The notes under the pieces: model-generated
The model's database searches: none
Seen by the model: only the letters and a program-made list of their open reading frames with translations
What the model was told of the DNA's origin: nothing
NCBI RefSeq assembly: GCF_014282275.1
Contig: NZ_VFIA01000016.1
Span: forward strand, 1 to 64,000
Source: Spirosoma utsteinense
GTDB lineage: Bacteria > Bacteroidota > Bacteroidia > Cytophagales > Spirosomataceae
Direction of reading: 5' to 3'
DNA length: 64,000 nucleotides
Program-made: the position numbers and the translations under genes
Shown here: one piece after another, positions 51,239 through 60,388 of the stretch
How positions within the stretch are numbered: position 1 is the first letter of the stretch
Layout of the letters: the number at the start of each line of letters is the position of its first letter

Positions 51239-52660
51239 TTGATCGATTCTACCTCTCCCGAACTGCCCGATGATACAGTGCCTGCCACGTCGACAACAGC
51301 AGGCCAGGATGCGCTTCCCCGGCGGCTGAATCTCGTACAGGGAACGGCGTTGAACATGATCGACATGGTCGGTATCGGGCCGTTCGTGGTGCTGCCGCTG
51401 GTCATAAAAACCCTGGGTGGCCCGCAGTTTATGTGGGCCTGGGTGCTGGGAGCCTTTATCTCGCTGATCGATGCATTCGTGTGGGCCGAGTTAGGAGCGG
51501 CTTTTCCACAAGCGGGTGGTAGCTACAATTTTCTTAAAATTTCCTACGGCGAACGACGCTGGGGGCGTTTGCTGTCATTTCTCTACGTTTGGCAAACCCT
51601 CATTCAGGCACCACTGGTCATGGCCTCCGGCGCTATTGGATTTGCTCAGTATGCTTCGTACCTGATGCCGCTCGACGACTGGCAGCGCCGGGCTGTTTCG
51701 GGGGGCGTCGTATTGCTGATCATCGTATTGCTCTACCGGAAAATCGATTCGATCGGTAAGATCGGGCTGGTCATGTGGGGCGCTGTGCTGCTTACCCTTG
51801 GCTGGATTATCATTGGAGGGCTTACCAATGCCCGCATTCCGCTGTCGGAAACGATTTCGGGTATGATACCCGCTGTGGGGTCGGTGAGTGGCGGGTTGCT
51901 GGCGGCCGGATTGGGTCAGGCATCAGTAAAAACGATTTACTGTTACCTGGGCTACTACAACGTTTGCCACCTGGGTGGCGAAATTCAGCGGCCAACGCGC
52001 AACATTCCGGCCAGCATGTTTATTTCCATTGTCGGAATAGCGGCCCTGTATCTGCTGATGAACCTCAGTGTGGTGAGCGTGGTACCCTGGCAGGAAGCGC
52101 AAAATAGTGAGTTCATCGTTAGCACGTTTGTTGAAACGCTTTACGGCCCCGGCGCGGGCAAGCTGGCTACCATACTGGTGCTGCTGGTTGCGTTCTCCTC
52201 CCTGTTTGCGGTATTGCTGGGTTACTCGCGGGTACCGTATGCCGCAGCGGTAGATGGCCAGTTCTTCAAGATTTTTGCCCGGCTACACCCCACCCGGCAG
52301 TTCCCCTATGTTTCGCTGCTGTTTTTGGGTGGACTGGGATTTATCTTTAGCCTGCTCTTTCGGCTTGGCGATGTTATCACGGCCATTCTGGCCATGCGTA
52401 TTGTCATTCAGTTTGTGGGCCAGGCTATTGGCCTGCTGCTGCTGCACCGCCGACGGGCCGTCAGCGATTTCCCGTTTCGGATGCCGCTCTTCCCCCTGCC
52501 GGTTTTACTGGCGATCTGTATCTGGCTGTTCGTTTTCTTTTCCACGGGCCTGACGTTTATGCTATCCGGCCTGACGGTGATCGGCCTCGGTATTGTCGCG
52601 TTTCTCGTCTCGGCGGGACTCAAGAAACGCTGGCCGTTCGACCCAACCAAGGGCGCATAG
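51239..52660 (+). CDS. APC-family amino acid permease
   Basis: Secondary transporter of the amino acid-polyamine-organocation family with about 12 membrane helices. The N-terminal helix has ALNMIDMVGIGPFVVLPLVI, matching the G-rich substrate segment of the family. A cytoplasmic leader of about 28 polar residues precedes it. The start is a TTG at 51239; no in-frame ATG lies upstream, and the next Met is inside helix 1. The substrate cannot be assigned. It ends 3 bases from the convergent metzincin gene. Confidence 0.85.
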   Translation: MIDSTSPELPDDTVPATSTTAGQDALPRRLNLVQGTALNMIDMVGIGPFVVLPLVIKTLGGPQFMWAWVLGAFISLIDAFVWAELGAAFPQAGGSYNFLKISYGERRWGRLLSFLYVWQTLIQAPLVMASGAIGFAQYASYLMPLDDWQRRAVSGGVVLLIIVLLYRKIDSIGKIGLVMWGAVLLTLGWIIIGGLTNARIPLSETISGMIPAVGSVSGGLLAAGLGQASVKTIYCYLGYYNVCHLGGEIQRPTRNIPASMFISIVGIAALYLLMNLSVVSVVPWQEAQNSEFIVSTFVETLYGPGAGKLATILVLLVAFSSLFAVLLGYSRVPYAAAVDGQFFKIFARLHPTRQFPYVSLLFLGGLGFIFSLLFRLGDVITAILAMRIVIQFVGQAIGLLLLHRRRAVSDFPFRMPLFPLPVLLAICIWLFVFFSTGLTFMLSGLTVIGLGIVAFLVSAGLKKRWPFDPTKGA

Positions 52661-52663
52661 CCG

Positions 52664-55237
52664 TTACGGACCGACGCGCAGATCAAGCCCGGCGGTATCA
52701 TCCTCCCCATTGAAATTGTTGGCGGCAGGGGTCGCTGATCCGGGTATTGAGTCAGGGTCGGGCTGGCCCGCCGACCAGATTTGCGCTGCATTCCGGACGT
52801 AGCCACTATCGGTCGGTGTAGCTATGAAGGCAATTGCTGCGGTTCCATTCACAGGTATTGATGCTATTGTACCCTCAACGATCGAGTAGCTGTCTCCTGT
52901 TGCGGCTATCCGGACACCAGCGGTTAAGACTGGGACGGTGAAGCCCCGCAACGTATCGCGCACTACCACATTGGTAGCCGCCAGTCCACCCGTATTTTTC
53001 ACGATGATCGTAAACGTCACCGGTTGCCCCGGGGCGGGTGTTCGGTTGCTGACCGACATGGATAGCGACAGGTCTGCCTTGTTAGGGTCGGCTGTGGGCT
53101 GGCCGGACGATACCGCAGGCAACTCAACCTGATTGGGGTTTGGCGATGCGAAAATTGCCTCGGTCGTTGGTATGGTACGAATGTCGGCCCCGGCCGCATC
53201 GTCCTGCCCGTCGCCGGTGCCGGAGCCCGGCTGCGAGTCTGGGTCGGGCTGGTTGCTGGCCAGGATTTGGGCGGTGTTGAGGTAGATGCCGGGCTGGGTC
53301 GGTTTTAGCTGATACCCGATCGTGACCGATGTTCCGCTGGACAGCGACAGGCTGTTACCCGTTACGGCCGTGCCCGAGCTAACTACACCCGCATCGCCAC
53401 CGGCAAATTCCAGCCCCGCCGGTAACCGATTTTGCCAGCTAACCCCGGTTGCCGTAGAGGGTCCATCATTGGTGATCGTCAACGAATACCCGACAGGCTG
53501 GTCGAGCATCACCGACCGGTTCGTTACGTGCATCGACAGGCGGAGGTCGGCCTGGGTGAGGGCTGGGGTTGTGTTAACGACCGAAAGCACATAATCTTCC
53601 GCTTCGCCATAGGCATATGACCCACATGGATCGAACGGAACAGCGTCGTTTCGGACCACGACCCGTAGCGATAACGTTCCGCTGGTTAGGGTGGCGGGCA
53701 GTGTTAGCGTACCTGAAAACGGTTCTGCCTGCGGAGTTGGGGTTTGATAGATCAACTCATTTTCGCCAGTTTCGTAAAGGCCATTCCGGTTCAGGTCAGC
53801 CCAGACGGTTACGCCCTGCGAGCGGATCGATGAAATAAGGGTACCCGAAAAAGGATAGGTCTTACCCGCCGTCAGCGTTGTCGACGTGGCCGTATACGAT
53901 GAATAGCCGTTTGCCGAGCAACCCGAGTTGGTACTAAGCGGTGTATCGTTAACCACAAAGCTCGTTAGCCCATCACCCGATCCGCACCCATTATCGTAAA
54001 ACGGGTGACAGATGCCGGTTGTCAGGCTGATGGCTGGGCTTACGCCGACCGTTGTGGCATTGGATGGACGTATCCGGTAAGTATACCGGGTAAACGCTGC
54101 CGTTCGTCGATCGGTAAAGGTCGTCGTGTTTGGCCCGACTCCACCGATCGGAACAAATCCGGATGTTGCCGAGGTAGATCGTTCGATAAAATAGCCCATC
54201 TCGTTGGATGCATTATCCTGCCAGCTCAGGACCACGCTGGCGTTGACGATCGATGCGGATAGATTATCGGGAGTAGCCACCGCCGTAGCCGGGCAGTTGA
54301 GCGAGTAGGCGGTATGGCTTTCGCGAAGAGCCAGCCCGGCCTGCATGCGATCATACTGGCCCGACGTAAAATCATGCGTGCAGGGAAAATAATACGACAT
54401 GATGTTGGTGATGGAAGGTGCAAACAGTGCGCCCTGCGCATCTCTGGCCGTACCCTTATAGGCCAGACAGCCGTTTACGTCTGTTAGGGATGCGCCGGAT
54501 ACACCATGTGGATCGGCAGGGGTATCGCAGACCTCGTCGCCGTTGGTGAGGCAGTTGGCTCCAGCGCCCCGGGTCACCAGTTCCGTCGTGCCCGAGTTCG
54601 TGTTGCCGAACGTGTGGAACAGGCCGAAATTATGGCCTAGCTCGTGGGGGAGCAGTCGGTTGGCCAGATCGGCTTCATCGTCTTCGTTCAGGATGAATGA
54701 CCGGGTCGATTCAAGTTTGTTATCTTTGGGGAACTCCGCATACCCACCCAGCCCGCTTTGACTAAACTGATTGACGTAGTACTGATTCATGGCATTAGCG
54801 GCATCGCGTCCACTAATGCCTGACTCGCTGAATGCCACGAAACCGTTGTACAAATTATCGTTATCGATATAATCGGGGGTGGTTCCGCAGAAATAGAACT
54901 GGATACCCGCCCCCCGCGAGAGATAGTAGCTGTTGGTAATGGCCATAACATTGTTCAGCTTCGCCAGTGTCATGCCGCCCGTACCGTCGCTTCTTCGAAA
55001 GATATGCGGCCGGATAGGGACATACGTAATTGTCGTTGGGGCTCCGTTCGTTGCCAGCTTCATACTCAGCGCCAGCGCGGCCTGGCTACTAAGGTTTCTG
55101 CGTTGCGCATCGGTGAGGCCGGGGGTAGCACACAGGGGAAAGTCGCTTCGGGGCGTTTGCTGTGCCAGCGTCAGTCCGGGCGTCAGTAACAGCAGGGTCA
55201 GACAGGAAAGCAAAAGGCCAGGAAAAGATTTATTCAT
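52664..55237 (-). CDS. Secreted metzincin (M43-like) protease with GEVED and DUF11 domains
   Basis: An 857-residue exported protein (signal peptide ending near TLAQQ). The zinc motif HELGHNFGLFH (His198, His202, His208) and a Met-turn region NIMSYYFPC fit the M43-type metzincins. After the catalytic domain (to about 310) come a fibronectin-type domain, a GEVED-like domain (VWADLNRNGLYETGEN...YGEAEDYVL) and two DUF11 domains (ADLRLSMHVTNRS..., ADLSLSMSVSNRT...). There is no T9SS sorting domain at the end, unlike many exported Bacteroidota proteases of this build. Confidence 0.9.
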   Translation of the reverse strand: MNKSFPGLLLSCLTLLLLTPGLTLAQQTPRSDFPLCATPGLTDAQRRNLSSQAALALSMKLATNGAPTTITYVPIRPHIFRRSDGTGGMTLAKLNNVMAITNSYYLSRGAGIQFYFCGTTPDYIDNDNLYNGFVAFSESGISGRDAANAMNQYYVNQFSQSGLGGYAEFPKDNKLESTRSFILNEDDEADLANRLLPHELGHNFGLFHTFGNTNSGTTELVTRGAGANCLTNGDEVCDTPADPHGVSGASLTDVNGCLAYKGTARDAQGALFAPSITNIMSYYFPCTHDFTSGQYDRMQAGLALRESHTAYSLNCPATAVATPDNLSASIVNASVVLSWQDNASNEMGYFIERSTSATSGFVPIGGVGPNTTTFTDRRTAAFTRYTYRIRPSNATTVGVSPAISLTTGICHPFYDNGCGSGDGLTSFVVNDTPLSTNSGCSANGYSSYTATSTTLTAGKTYPFSGTLISSIRSQGVTVWADLNRNGLYETGENELIYQTPTPQAEPFSGTLTLPATLTSGTLSLRVVVRNDAVPFDPCGSYAYGEAEDYVLSVVNTTPALTQADLRLSMHVTNRSVMLDQPVGYSLTITNDGPSTATGVSWQNRLPAGLEFAGGDAGVVSSGTAVTGNSLSLSSGTSVTIGYQLKPTQPGIYLNTAQILASNQPDPDSQPGSGTGDGQDDAAGADIRTIPTTEAIFASPNPNQVELPAVSSGQPTADPNKADLSLSMSVSNRTPAPGQPVTFTIIVKNTGGLAATNVVVRDTLRGFTVPVLTAGVRIAATGDSYSIVEGTIASIPVNGTAAIAFIATPTDSGYVRNAAQIWSAGQPDPDSIPGSATPAANNFNGEDDTAGLDLRVGP

Positions 55238-55390
55238 GCAAACCAGTTGGAAAAACGCAATAAAGCTGGTAAAAATAGCCTATGCAACAACCACGAATGA
55301 ACGCAATGGCTACAATTAGCAGAAATGCTGGATGAGATACTGACTCAGCCGTATAATTCAGTAATTTAGCCCGTAGAAACGTCGACACAT

Positions 55391-55777
55391 GTGAAACAGG
55401 CACTGGCAGTTTTGATGGCAATGATGCTTTTTTTTGGGAGCTTGATTCCCCGGATGAGCATGGAGCAGGCGGCCCGCCTGCCCGAATTGCTGACGCACTA
55501 CCAGCAGCACCAGCGCGAAGAGAACTGCGATCTTAGCTTCATGGCCTTTCTGATCGAACATTACGTGCTCGATTCCGATCACCATAAAGCACCCAGCCAT
55601 AGCCATACCCGACTGCCGTCGCTGGATGGGGGTTCTCCTACGTACGATTTCAATCTGACGCTCCACCTGACGTACATACCGCTTGTGGTCGAGCTGCATT
55701 CCCTGGCTGTTTTTCGGTTGCGGTTCATGAACGCCTACCAGCATTTTACGTCGCTGCTTCAGCCTCCCCGCCGGTAG
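55391..55777 (+). CDS. Small exported His-containing protein upstream of czcA
   Basis: A GTG at 55391 opens a 128-residue frame: an N-terminal hydrophobic stretch (ALAVLMAMMLFFGSLIP), then a segment with CDLSFMAFLIEHYVLDSDHHKAPSHSHT and a hydrophobic C-terminal half. The His cluster and its place just before a heavy-metal pump suggest a metal-binding periplasmic protein. Similar small proteins before cation pumps are known to me from Bacteroidota, but without an assigned function. The region is gene-free between 55778 and 55933 apart from the operator-like site. Confidence 0.65.
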   Translation: MKQALAVLMAMMLFFGSLIPRMSMEQAARLPELLTHYQQHQREENCDLSFMAFLIEHYVLDSDHHKAPSHSHTRLPSLDGGSPTYDFNLTLHLTYIPLVVELHSLAVFRLRFMNAYQHFTSLLQPPRR

Positions 55778-55834
55778 GGCTGCCATCTTTCTTCTGTATG
55801 GTTGCTATCCAGTAGTTCATACCAGCTAGTGTTG

Positions 55835-55864
55835 TTTGGCCTGGTATCCAGCTGGATATAGTCG
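55835..55864 (+). promoter_or_regulatory. Candidate czcA promoter with palindromic operator
   Basis: TTTG (55835-55838) and TATAGTCG (55857-55864) roughly fit the Bacteroidota -33 and -7 elements at an 18-base spacing. The 14-bp perfect palindrome TATCCAGCTGGATA (55845-55858) lies in the spacer. Related half-sites TATCCAG (55806-55812) and TACCAGCT (55820-55827) lie just upstream. This layout suits a metal-responsive regulator binding over the promoter. Confidence 0.4.
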
Positions 55865-55933
55865 CCCATATAAAATCTGCTTTTCCCCGTATTCAACGAA
55901 CTGCCGTGGTGGTTCGCTTCTCCCTGTCTATTC

Positions 55934-58900
55934 ATGTTTGATGCGATTATCCGATTTAGTATTCGGAATAAGTTAGTCGTTGGCGCGTTCGTGCTGGCCC
56001 TGATTGGCTGGGGCGGCTACTCCGCCTACTACCTACCCGTCGATGCTGTTCCCGATATTACCAACAACCAGGTAGTTGTTATTACCCAGACGCCCGCGCT
56101 GGCCGCTCAGGAAGCCGAACGGTTCATCACGACGCCCCTTGAACTGGCGATGGCCAACCTCCAGAATGTCGAGGAAATTCGATCGGTCTCCAAACTGGGC
56201 ATATCGGTTTTAACGGTTGTCTTCACCGAAGATACCGATATGCTGAAAGCCCGGCAGTTGGTGTCGGAGCAGCTACAAACGGCGGTGCAGACCATTCCGG
56301 CTGATTATGGCCGACCTTTTCTGGCTCCCATCACGACCGGCCTGGGCGAAATCTATCAGTATACGATTGTGCCGCAGCCGGGTTACGAACACAAATATTC
56401 CCTCACCGAATTGCGTACGGTTCAGGACTGGATCGTGAAGCGGCAGTTGGCGGGTGTGCCGGGCGTTATCGAAATCAGCAGCTTTGGTGGCTACCTGAAA
56501 CAGTATGAAGTGGCGGTTGACCCCGAGCGGCTACGAGCCTCGGGGGTAACGCTCACCGAACTTGCCGACGCCATGGCCCGCAACAACGCCAATACGGGCG
56601 GTAGCTACATCGAACGCAACAGCCAGGCTTATTTTATCCGGGGCGAAGGGGTTGTGGGGAGCCTCAAGGATATTGAGAACACCATTATCCGCACCCGTAA
56701 CGGGCTTCCGGTACGGATTGGCAACGTTGCAGCGGTACGGTTTGGCCACGCGGTACGGTTCGGCGCACTGACCCGGAATGGGCAGGGCGAAGCCGTTGGC
56801 GCGGTGGTACTGATGCTCAAGGGAGCCGATTCCGAAACGACCATTAACAACGTAAAGGAGCGTATCAAACGAATTCAGGCGTCGCTGCCCGAGGGCCTTC
56901 GGGTTGTGCCGTTCATTGACCGGACCAAACTGATTGGCAAGACGATCAGTACCGTTGAGCGCAACCTGCTCGAAGGCGGGCTGATTGTCGTGTTCGTGTT
57001 GCTGTTGCTGATGGGCAACTGGCGGGCGGGCCTCATCGTGGCCTCGGTGATTCCGTTGGCCATGTTATTCACGCTCGGCATGATGAAAACGCTGGGGCTG
57101 TCGGCCAACCTGATGAGTCTGGGAGCCATCGACTTCGGCCTGATCGTCGACGGTTCCATCATCATCGTCGAAGCCGTACTCCACCACTTCGGCCAGGACA
57201 AAAAACTCATTGGCCGAACCCTCAACGCCGACGAAATGGACGAAGCGGTGTTCGAATCGGCATCGGCTATCCGGCGATCAGCGGCTTTCGGGGAGATCAT
57301 CATATTGATCGTATACCTGCCCATTCTTTCCCTGACGGGCATTGAAGGTAAAATGTTCCGCCCTATGGCCGAGACAGTATCGTTCGCTATTCTGGCCGCA
57401 CTCATCCTGTCGCTCACCTATGTACCGATGATGGCCGCGCTGCTGCTCCCCAGGACGGTGGTGGCAAAACGCACCGTTTCGGATCGCATCATGGACTGGC
57501 TCTACCGGGGCTACGAACCCATGGTGGTCTGGGCGCTACGCTGGCGCAAAACGGTGGTGCTGGTTGCGCTTGGCATGCTGGCGGGCGTCGTGCTGTTGTT
57601 CAGTCGGCTTGGTGGGGAGTTCATCCCGCAGCTGGACGAAGGCGACATGGCTATCGACTTCCGGATGCCCTCAGGTACGTCCCTGTCGGCCACCATCGAC
57701 GCTACGCTGAAAGCCGAACGGGCCTTGCAAACGCACTTTCACGAGATCAGGCAGGTTGTGGCCCGCGTGGGTGCATCGGAGGTGCCAACCGACCCGATGA
57801 ACGTTGAGCAATGTGATTTGATGATGAACATGAAGGACCGGTCGGAGTGGACCAACGCCACGGATCGGGACGATATGGCCGCCAAGATGGCCGACGTACT
57901 GGAGCAGGAGGTTCCCGGTTCTTCGTCGGAGTTTACGCAGCCTATTCAGATGCGGTTCAATGAAATGATGACGGGTGTGAAGTCCGATATTGTCGTTAAA
58001 ATCTTTGGCGACGACTTGCAGGTACTCTTCGATCAGGCTACTGCCTGCGGTCGGCAAATCGAAAAAATACCGGGCATTTCAAGTGTGCGCGTCGAGCAAA
58101 CGGTGGGCCTGCCGCAGATCAATGTGCAGTACGACCGGGCTAAACTGGCGCAGTATGGCGTAGCCGTTTCCGACGTAAACCGGCTCATCAAAGCCGGTTT
58201 TGCGGGCGAAATTACCGGTCCTGTTTACGAAGGCGAACGACGCTACGATATGGTGGTGCGGCTGGACAGCGCTCACCGGCAGACAATGGGTGATCTGAGT
58301 GGTTTGTATGTGTCACTGCCGGATGGTCATAGCATTCCAATTACCGAAGTTGCTACGATTCAGTACGTTCAGGCACCGGCACAGATTTCGCACGATGGGA
58401 CTAAACGGCGTATCACCATCGGCGTCAACATCCGGGGGCGTGATGTAGAGAGCGTAGTTGGCGATATTCAGCAGCGGCTGGGCGCTAAGGTCAAGTTGCC
58501 CCCCGGTTACTATTTCACGTATGGCGGAGCGTTCGAGAACCTGCAACGGGCCAAAGACCGGTTGAGTGTTGCCGTTCCCGTTGCGCTCTTCCTGATCTTC
58601 CTGTTGCTGTTCGCTACGTTCGGCTCGCTCAGGTATGCCCTGCTCATTTTTAGCTCCATCCCGCTGGCCGCCATTGGGGGGGTACTGGCGCTGTGGCTGC
58701 GCGATATGCCGTTCAGTATTTCGGCGGGGGTTGGCTTCATTGCGCTGTTCGGTGTGGCTGTGCTGAACGGGATCGTGCTGATCGGCTACCTGAACGAACT
58801 CGAAAAAGCGGGTGAGCAAAACCTCACCGAACGGATCATGCATGGTATTCGGGTGCGGTTCAGGCCCGTGATCATGACCGCAGCCGTCGCGTCGCTGGGA

Positions 58901-60340
58901 TTTCTGCCTATGGCTCTGTCGACATCAGCCGGCGCAGAAGTGCAGAAACCACTGGCTACGGTCGTCATTGGCGGCCTGTTTACGGCTACGTTGCTGACCT
59001 TGCTGGTATTGCCCGTTCTGTATAGTCTGGTAGCGGGCCGGAACAAGCGGAATACTGACCGCCCGTCACGGGTAGTCCCAACAGCGCTACTGGTAGGGTT
59101 GATGGTGGGGGCGGGTACGGTGGCTATAGGGCAAGCTCCGGTTCCTACTCCCCGACTGCAGCCCGCCGTTGTGGGCAGGACCGGCGAGGAAATACCAGCA
59201 CCCGTACTGTCGCTCTCTCAGGCGCTTGATCTGGCCAACCGGCAGAGCCTGTTGCTGCGCGGCAGTACGCTGGAAATTGAAAGCCAGCGGGCGCTGGTTG
59301 GTTCAGCCTTCGATCCAGCCAAAACAAACGTAGAAGTACAGATTGGTCAGATACAGGCCCGGCCAACGGACTATGTACTGGGGGCCACCCAACTGTTTGC
59401 CATGCCCTCCTTTTACCGGGCACAGAAGCAGTTATACCAAAGTGCAGCCACATCGGCCGAGCGTCGGCTGGTGTTCCGGCGGGTACAGCTGCATACCGAA
59501 ATCAAACAGGTCTACTACCGGCTTCTCTATGACGCGCAGGTATCGGTGTTACTCAGGCGTCAGGATAGTTTGTATCAGAATGCGGCTCGGGCGGCTACCG
59601 TGCGGTATAAAACCGGCGAAACGAACCGGCTGGAGCAGGTGTCGGCCGAGACGCGGCTGCAAAGCGTTCAGCTCCGGCAGTTGACGCTCCGCGCCGATAT
59701 CGAAGCCAATACGCGGGCGCTTCAACTGCTCGTCAACACATCCGACCCCATCCGTGTCGATACAACGCTGGCCCTCCGGCGCGATCTGACCGGGCTGGAA
59801 CCACTGGCCGATTCGGCCCGGCTGGCCAGCAGTCCGGCGCTGTCTGTGCTGGAACAGGACCGGACGGTTAGCCGTAATCAGACCTATCTCGAACGGCAGC
59901 GGCTCAAACCCGATTTGCTGCTTGGCTACTACAACCAGTCGATCCTGCGCGAAGCGGGCTACAATGTGGTGCCGGCCGGCGTGGCGCTGCCGCTCTTTAC
60001 GCAGGCTACGAAAGCGCGTATTGCGGCTGCCCGCATCAACGAACAGATCACCGACAATAACCTGACATACAGCCAAACCCAGCTGACGGGGCAACTGGCT
60101 ATTCTGCAACGCAATGCCGAAACGATACGGGCCTCGCTCGCCTACTTCGAGCAGGGCGCTCTGCCGCAGGCCCGGCTTATCCAGTCGACAGCCCTGAGAA
60201 GCTACCGCGCCGGCGAAATCGACTACGTCGAGTTTTTTCAGGCCATCCAGCAGGCTTTTGTCATCGAGGAAGAATACCTCAACGCCGTACTCAATTACTC
60301 AAACCTTATCATTCAAACCGAACAGTTAATTGGGTTATAA
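55934..60340 (+). CDS. CzcA-type heavy-metal RND pump fused to a TolC-like outer-membrane protein
   Basis: Proton-driven efflux pump for divalent metal ions. Residues 1 to about 1035 are a CzcA/CusA RND transporter; helix 4 carries the charged proton-relay residues Asp400, Asp406 and Glu413 (DFGLIVDGSIIIVE), the heavy-metal signature. From about 1045 a hydrophobic linker (ALLVGLMVGAGTVAIG) leads into a TolC/OprM-like domain of about 400 residues (LSQALDLANRQSLLLRGS, LRSYRAGEIDYVEFFQAIQQA). One polypeptide thus supplies inner-membrane pump and outer-membrane channel. The adaptor gene follows 48 bases later. Confidence 0.93.
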   Translation: MFDAIIRFSIRNKLVVGAFVLALIGWGGYSAYYLPVDAVPDITNNQVVVITQTPALAAQEAERFITTPLELAMANLQNVEEIRSVSKLGISVLTVVFTEDTDMLKARQLVSEQLQTAVQTIPADYGRPFLAPITTGLGEIYQYTIVPQPGYEHKYSLTELRTVQDWIVKRQLAGVPGVIEISSFGGYLKQYEVAVDPERLRASGVTLTELADAMARNNANTGGSYIERNSQAYFIRGEGVVGSLKDIENTIIRTRNGLPVRIGNVAAVRFGHAVRFGALTRNGQGEAVGAVVLMLKGADSETTINNVKERIKRIQASLPEGLRVVPFIDRTKLIGKTISTVERNLLEGGLIVVFVLLLLMGNWRAGLIVASVIPLAMLFTLGMMKTLGLSANLMSLGAIDFGLIVDGSIIIVEAVLHHFGQDKKLIGRTLNADEMDEAVFESASAIRRSAAFGEIIILIVYLPILSLTGIEGKMFRPMAETVSFAILAALILSLTYVPMMAALLLPRTVVAKRTVSDRIMDWLYRGYEPMVVWALRWRKTVVLVALGMLAGVVLLFSRLGGEFIPQLDEGDMAIDFRMPSGTSLSATIDATLKAERALQTHFHEIRQVVARVGASEVPTDPMNVEQCDLMMNMKDRSEWTNATDRDDMAAKMADVLEQEVPGSSSEFTQPIQMRFNEMMTGVKSDIVVKIFGDDLQVLFDQATACGRQIEKIPGISSVRVEQTVGLPQINVQYDRAKLAQYGVAVSDVNRLIKAGFAGEITGPVYEGERRYDMVVRLDSAHRQTMGDLSGLYVSLPDGHSIPITEVATIQYVQAPAQISHDGTKRRITIGVNIRGRDVESVVGDIQQRLGAKVKLPPGYYFTYGGAFENLQRAKDRLSVAVPVALFLIFLLLFATFGSLRYALLIFSSIPLAAIGGVLALWLRDMPFSISAGVGFIALFGVAVLNGIVLIGYLNELEKAGEQNLTERIMHGIRVRFRPVIMTAAVASLGFLPMALSTSAGAEVQKPLATVVIGGLFTATLLTLLVLPVLYSLVAGRNKRNTDRPSRVVPTALLVGLMVGAGTVAIGQAPVPTPRLQPAVVGRTGEEIPAPVLSLSQALDLANRQSLLLRGSTLEIESQRALVGSAFDPAKTNVEVQIGQIQARPTDYVLGATQLFAMPSFYRAQKQLYQSAATSAERRLVFRRVQLHTEIKQVYYRLLYDAQVSVLLRRQDSLYQNAARAATVRYKTGETNRLEQVSAETRLQSVQLRQLTLRADIEANTRALQLLVNTSDPIRVDTTLALRRDLTGLEPLADSARLASSPALSVLEQDRTVSRNQTYLERQRLKPDLLLGYYNQSILREAGYNVVPAGVALPLFTQATKARIAAARINEQITDNNLTYSQTQLTGQLAILQRNAETIRASLAYFEQGALPQARLIQSTALRSYRAGEIDYVEFFQAIQQAFVIEEEYLNAVLNYSNLIIQTEQLIGL

Positions 60341-60388
60341 GCGGAAACGCCTTGTCGTTTTAGTCTGTATCCTCATGTTCACTCCTTT

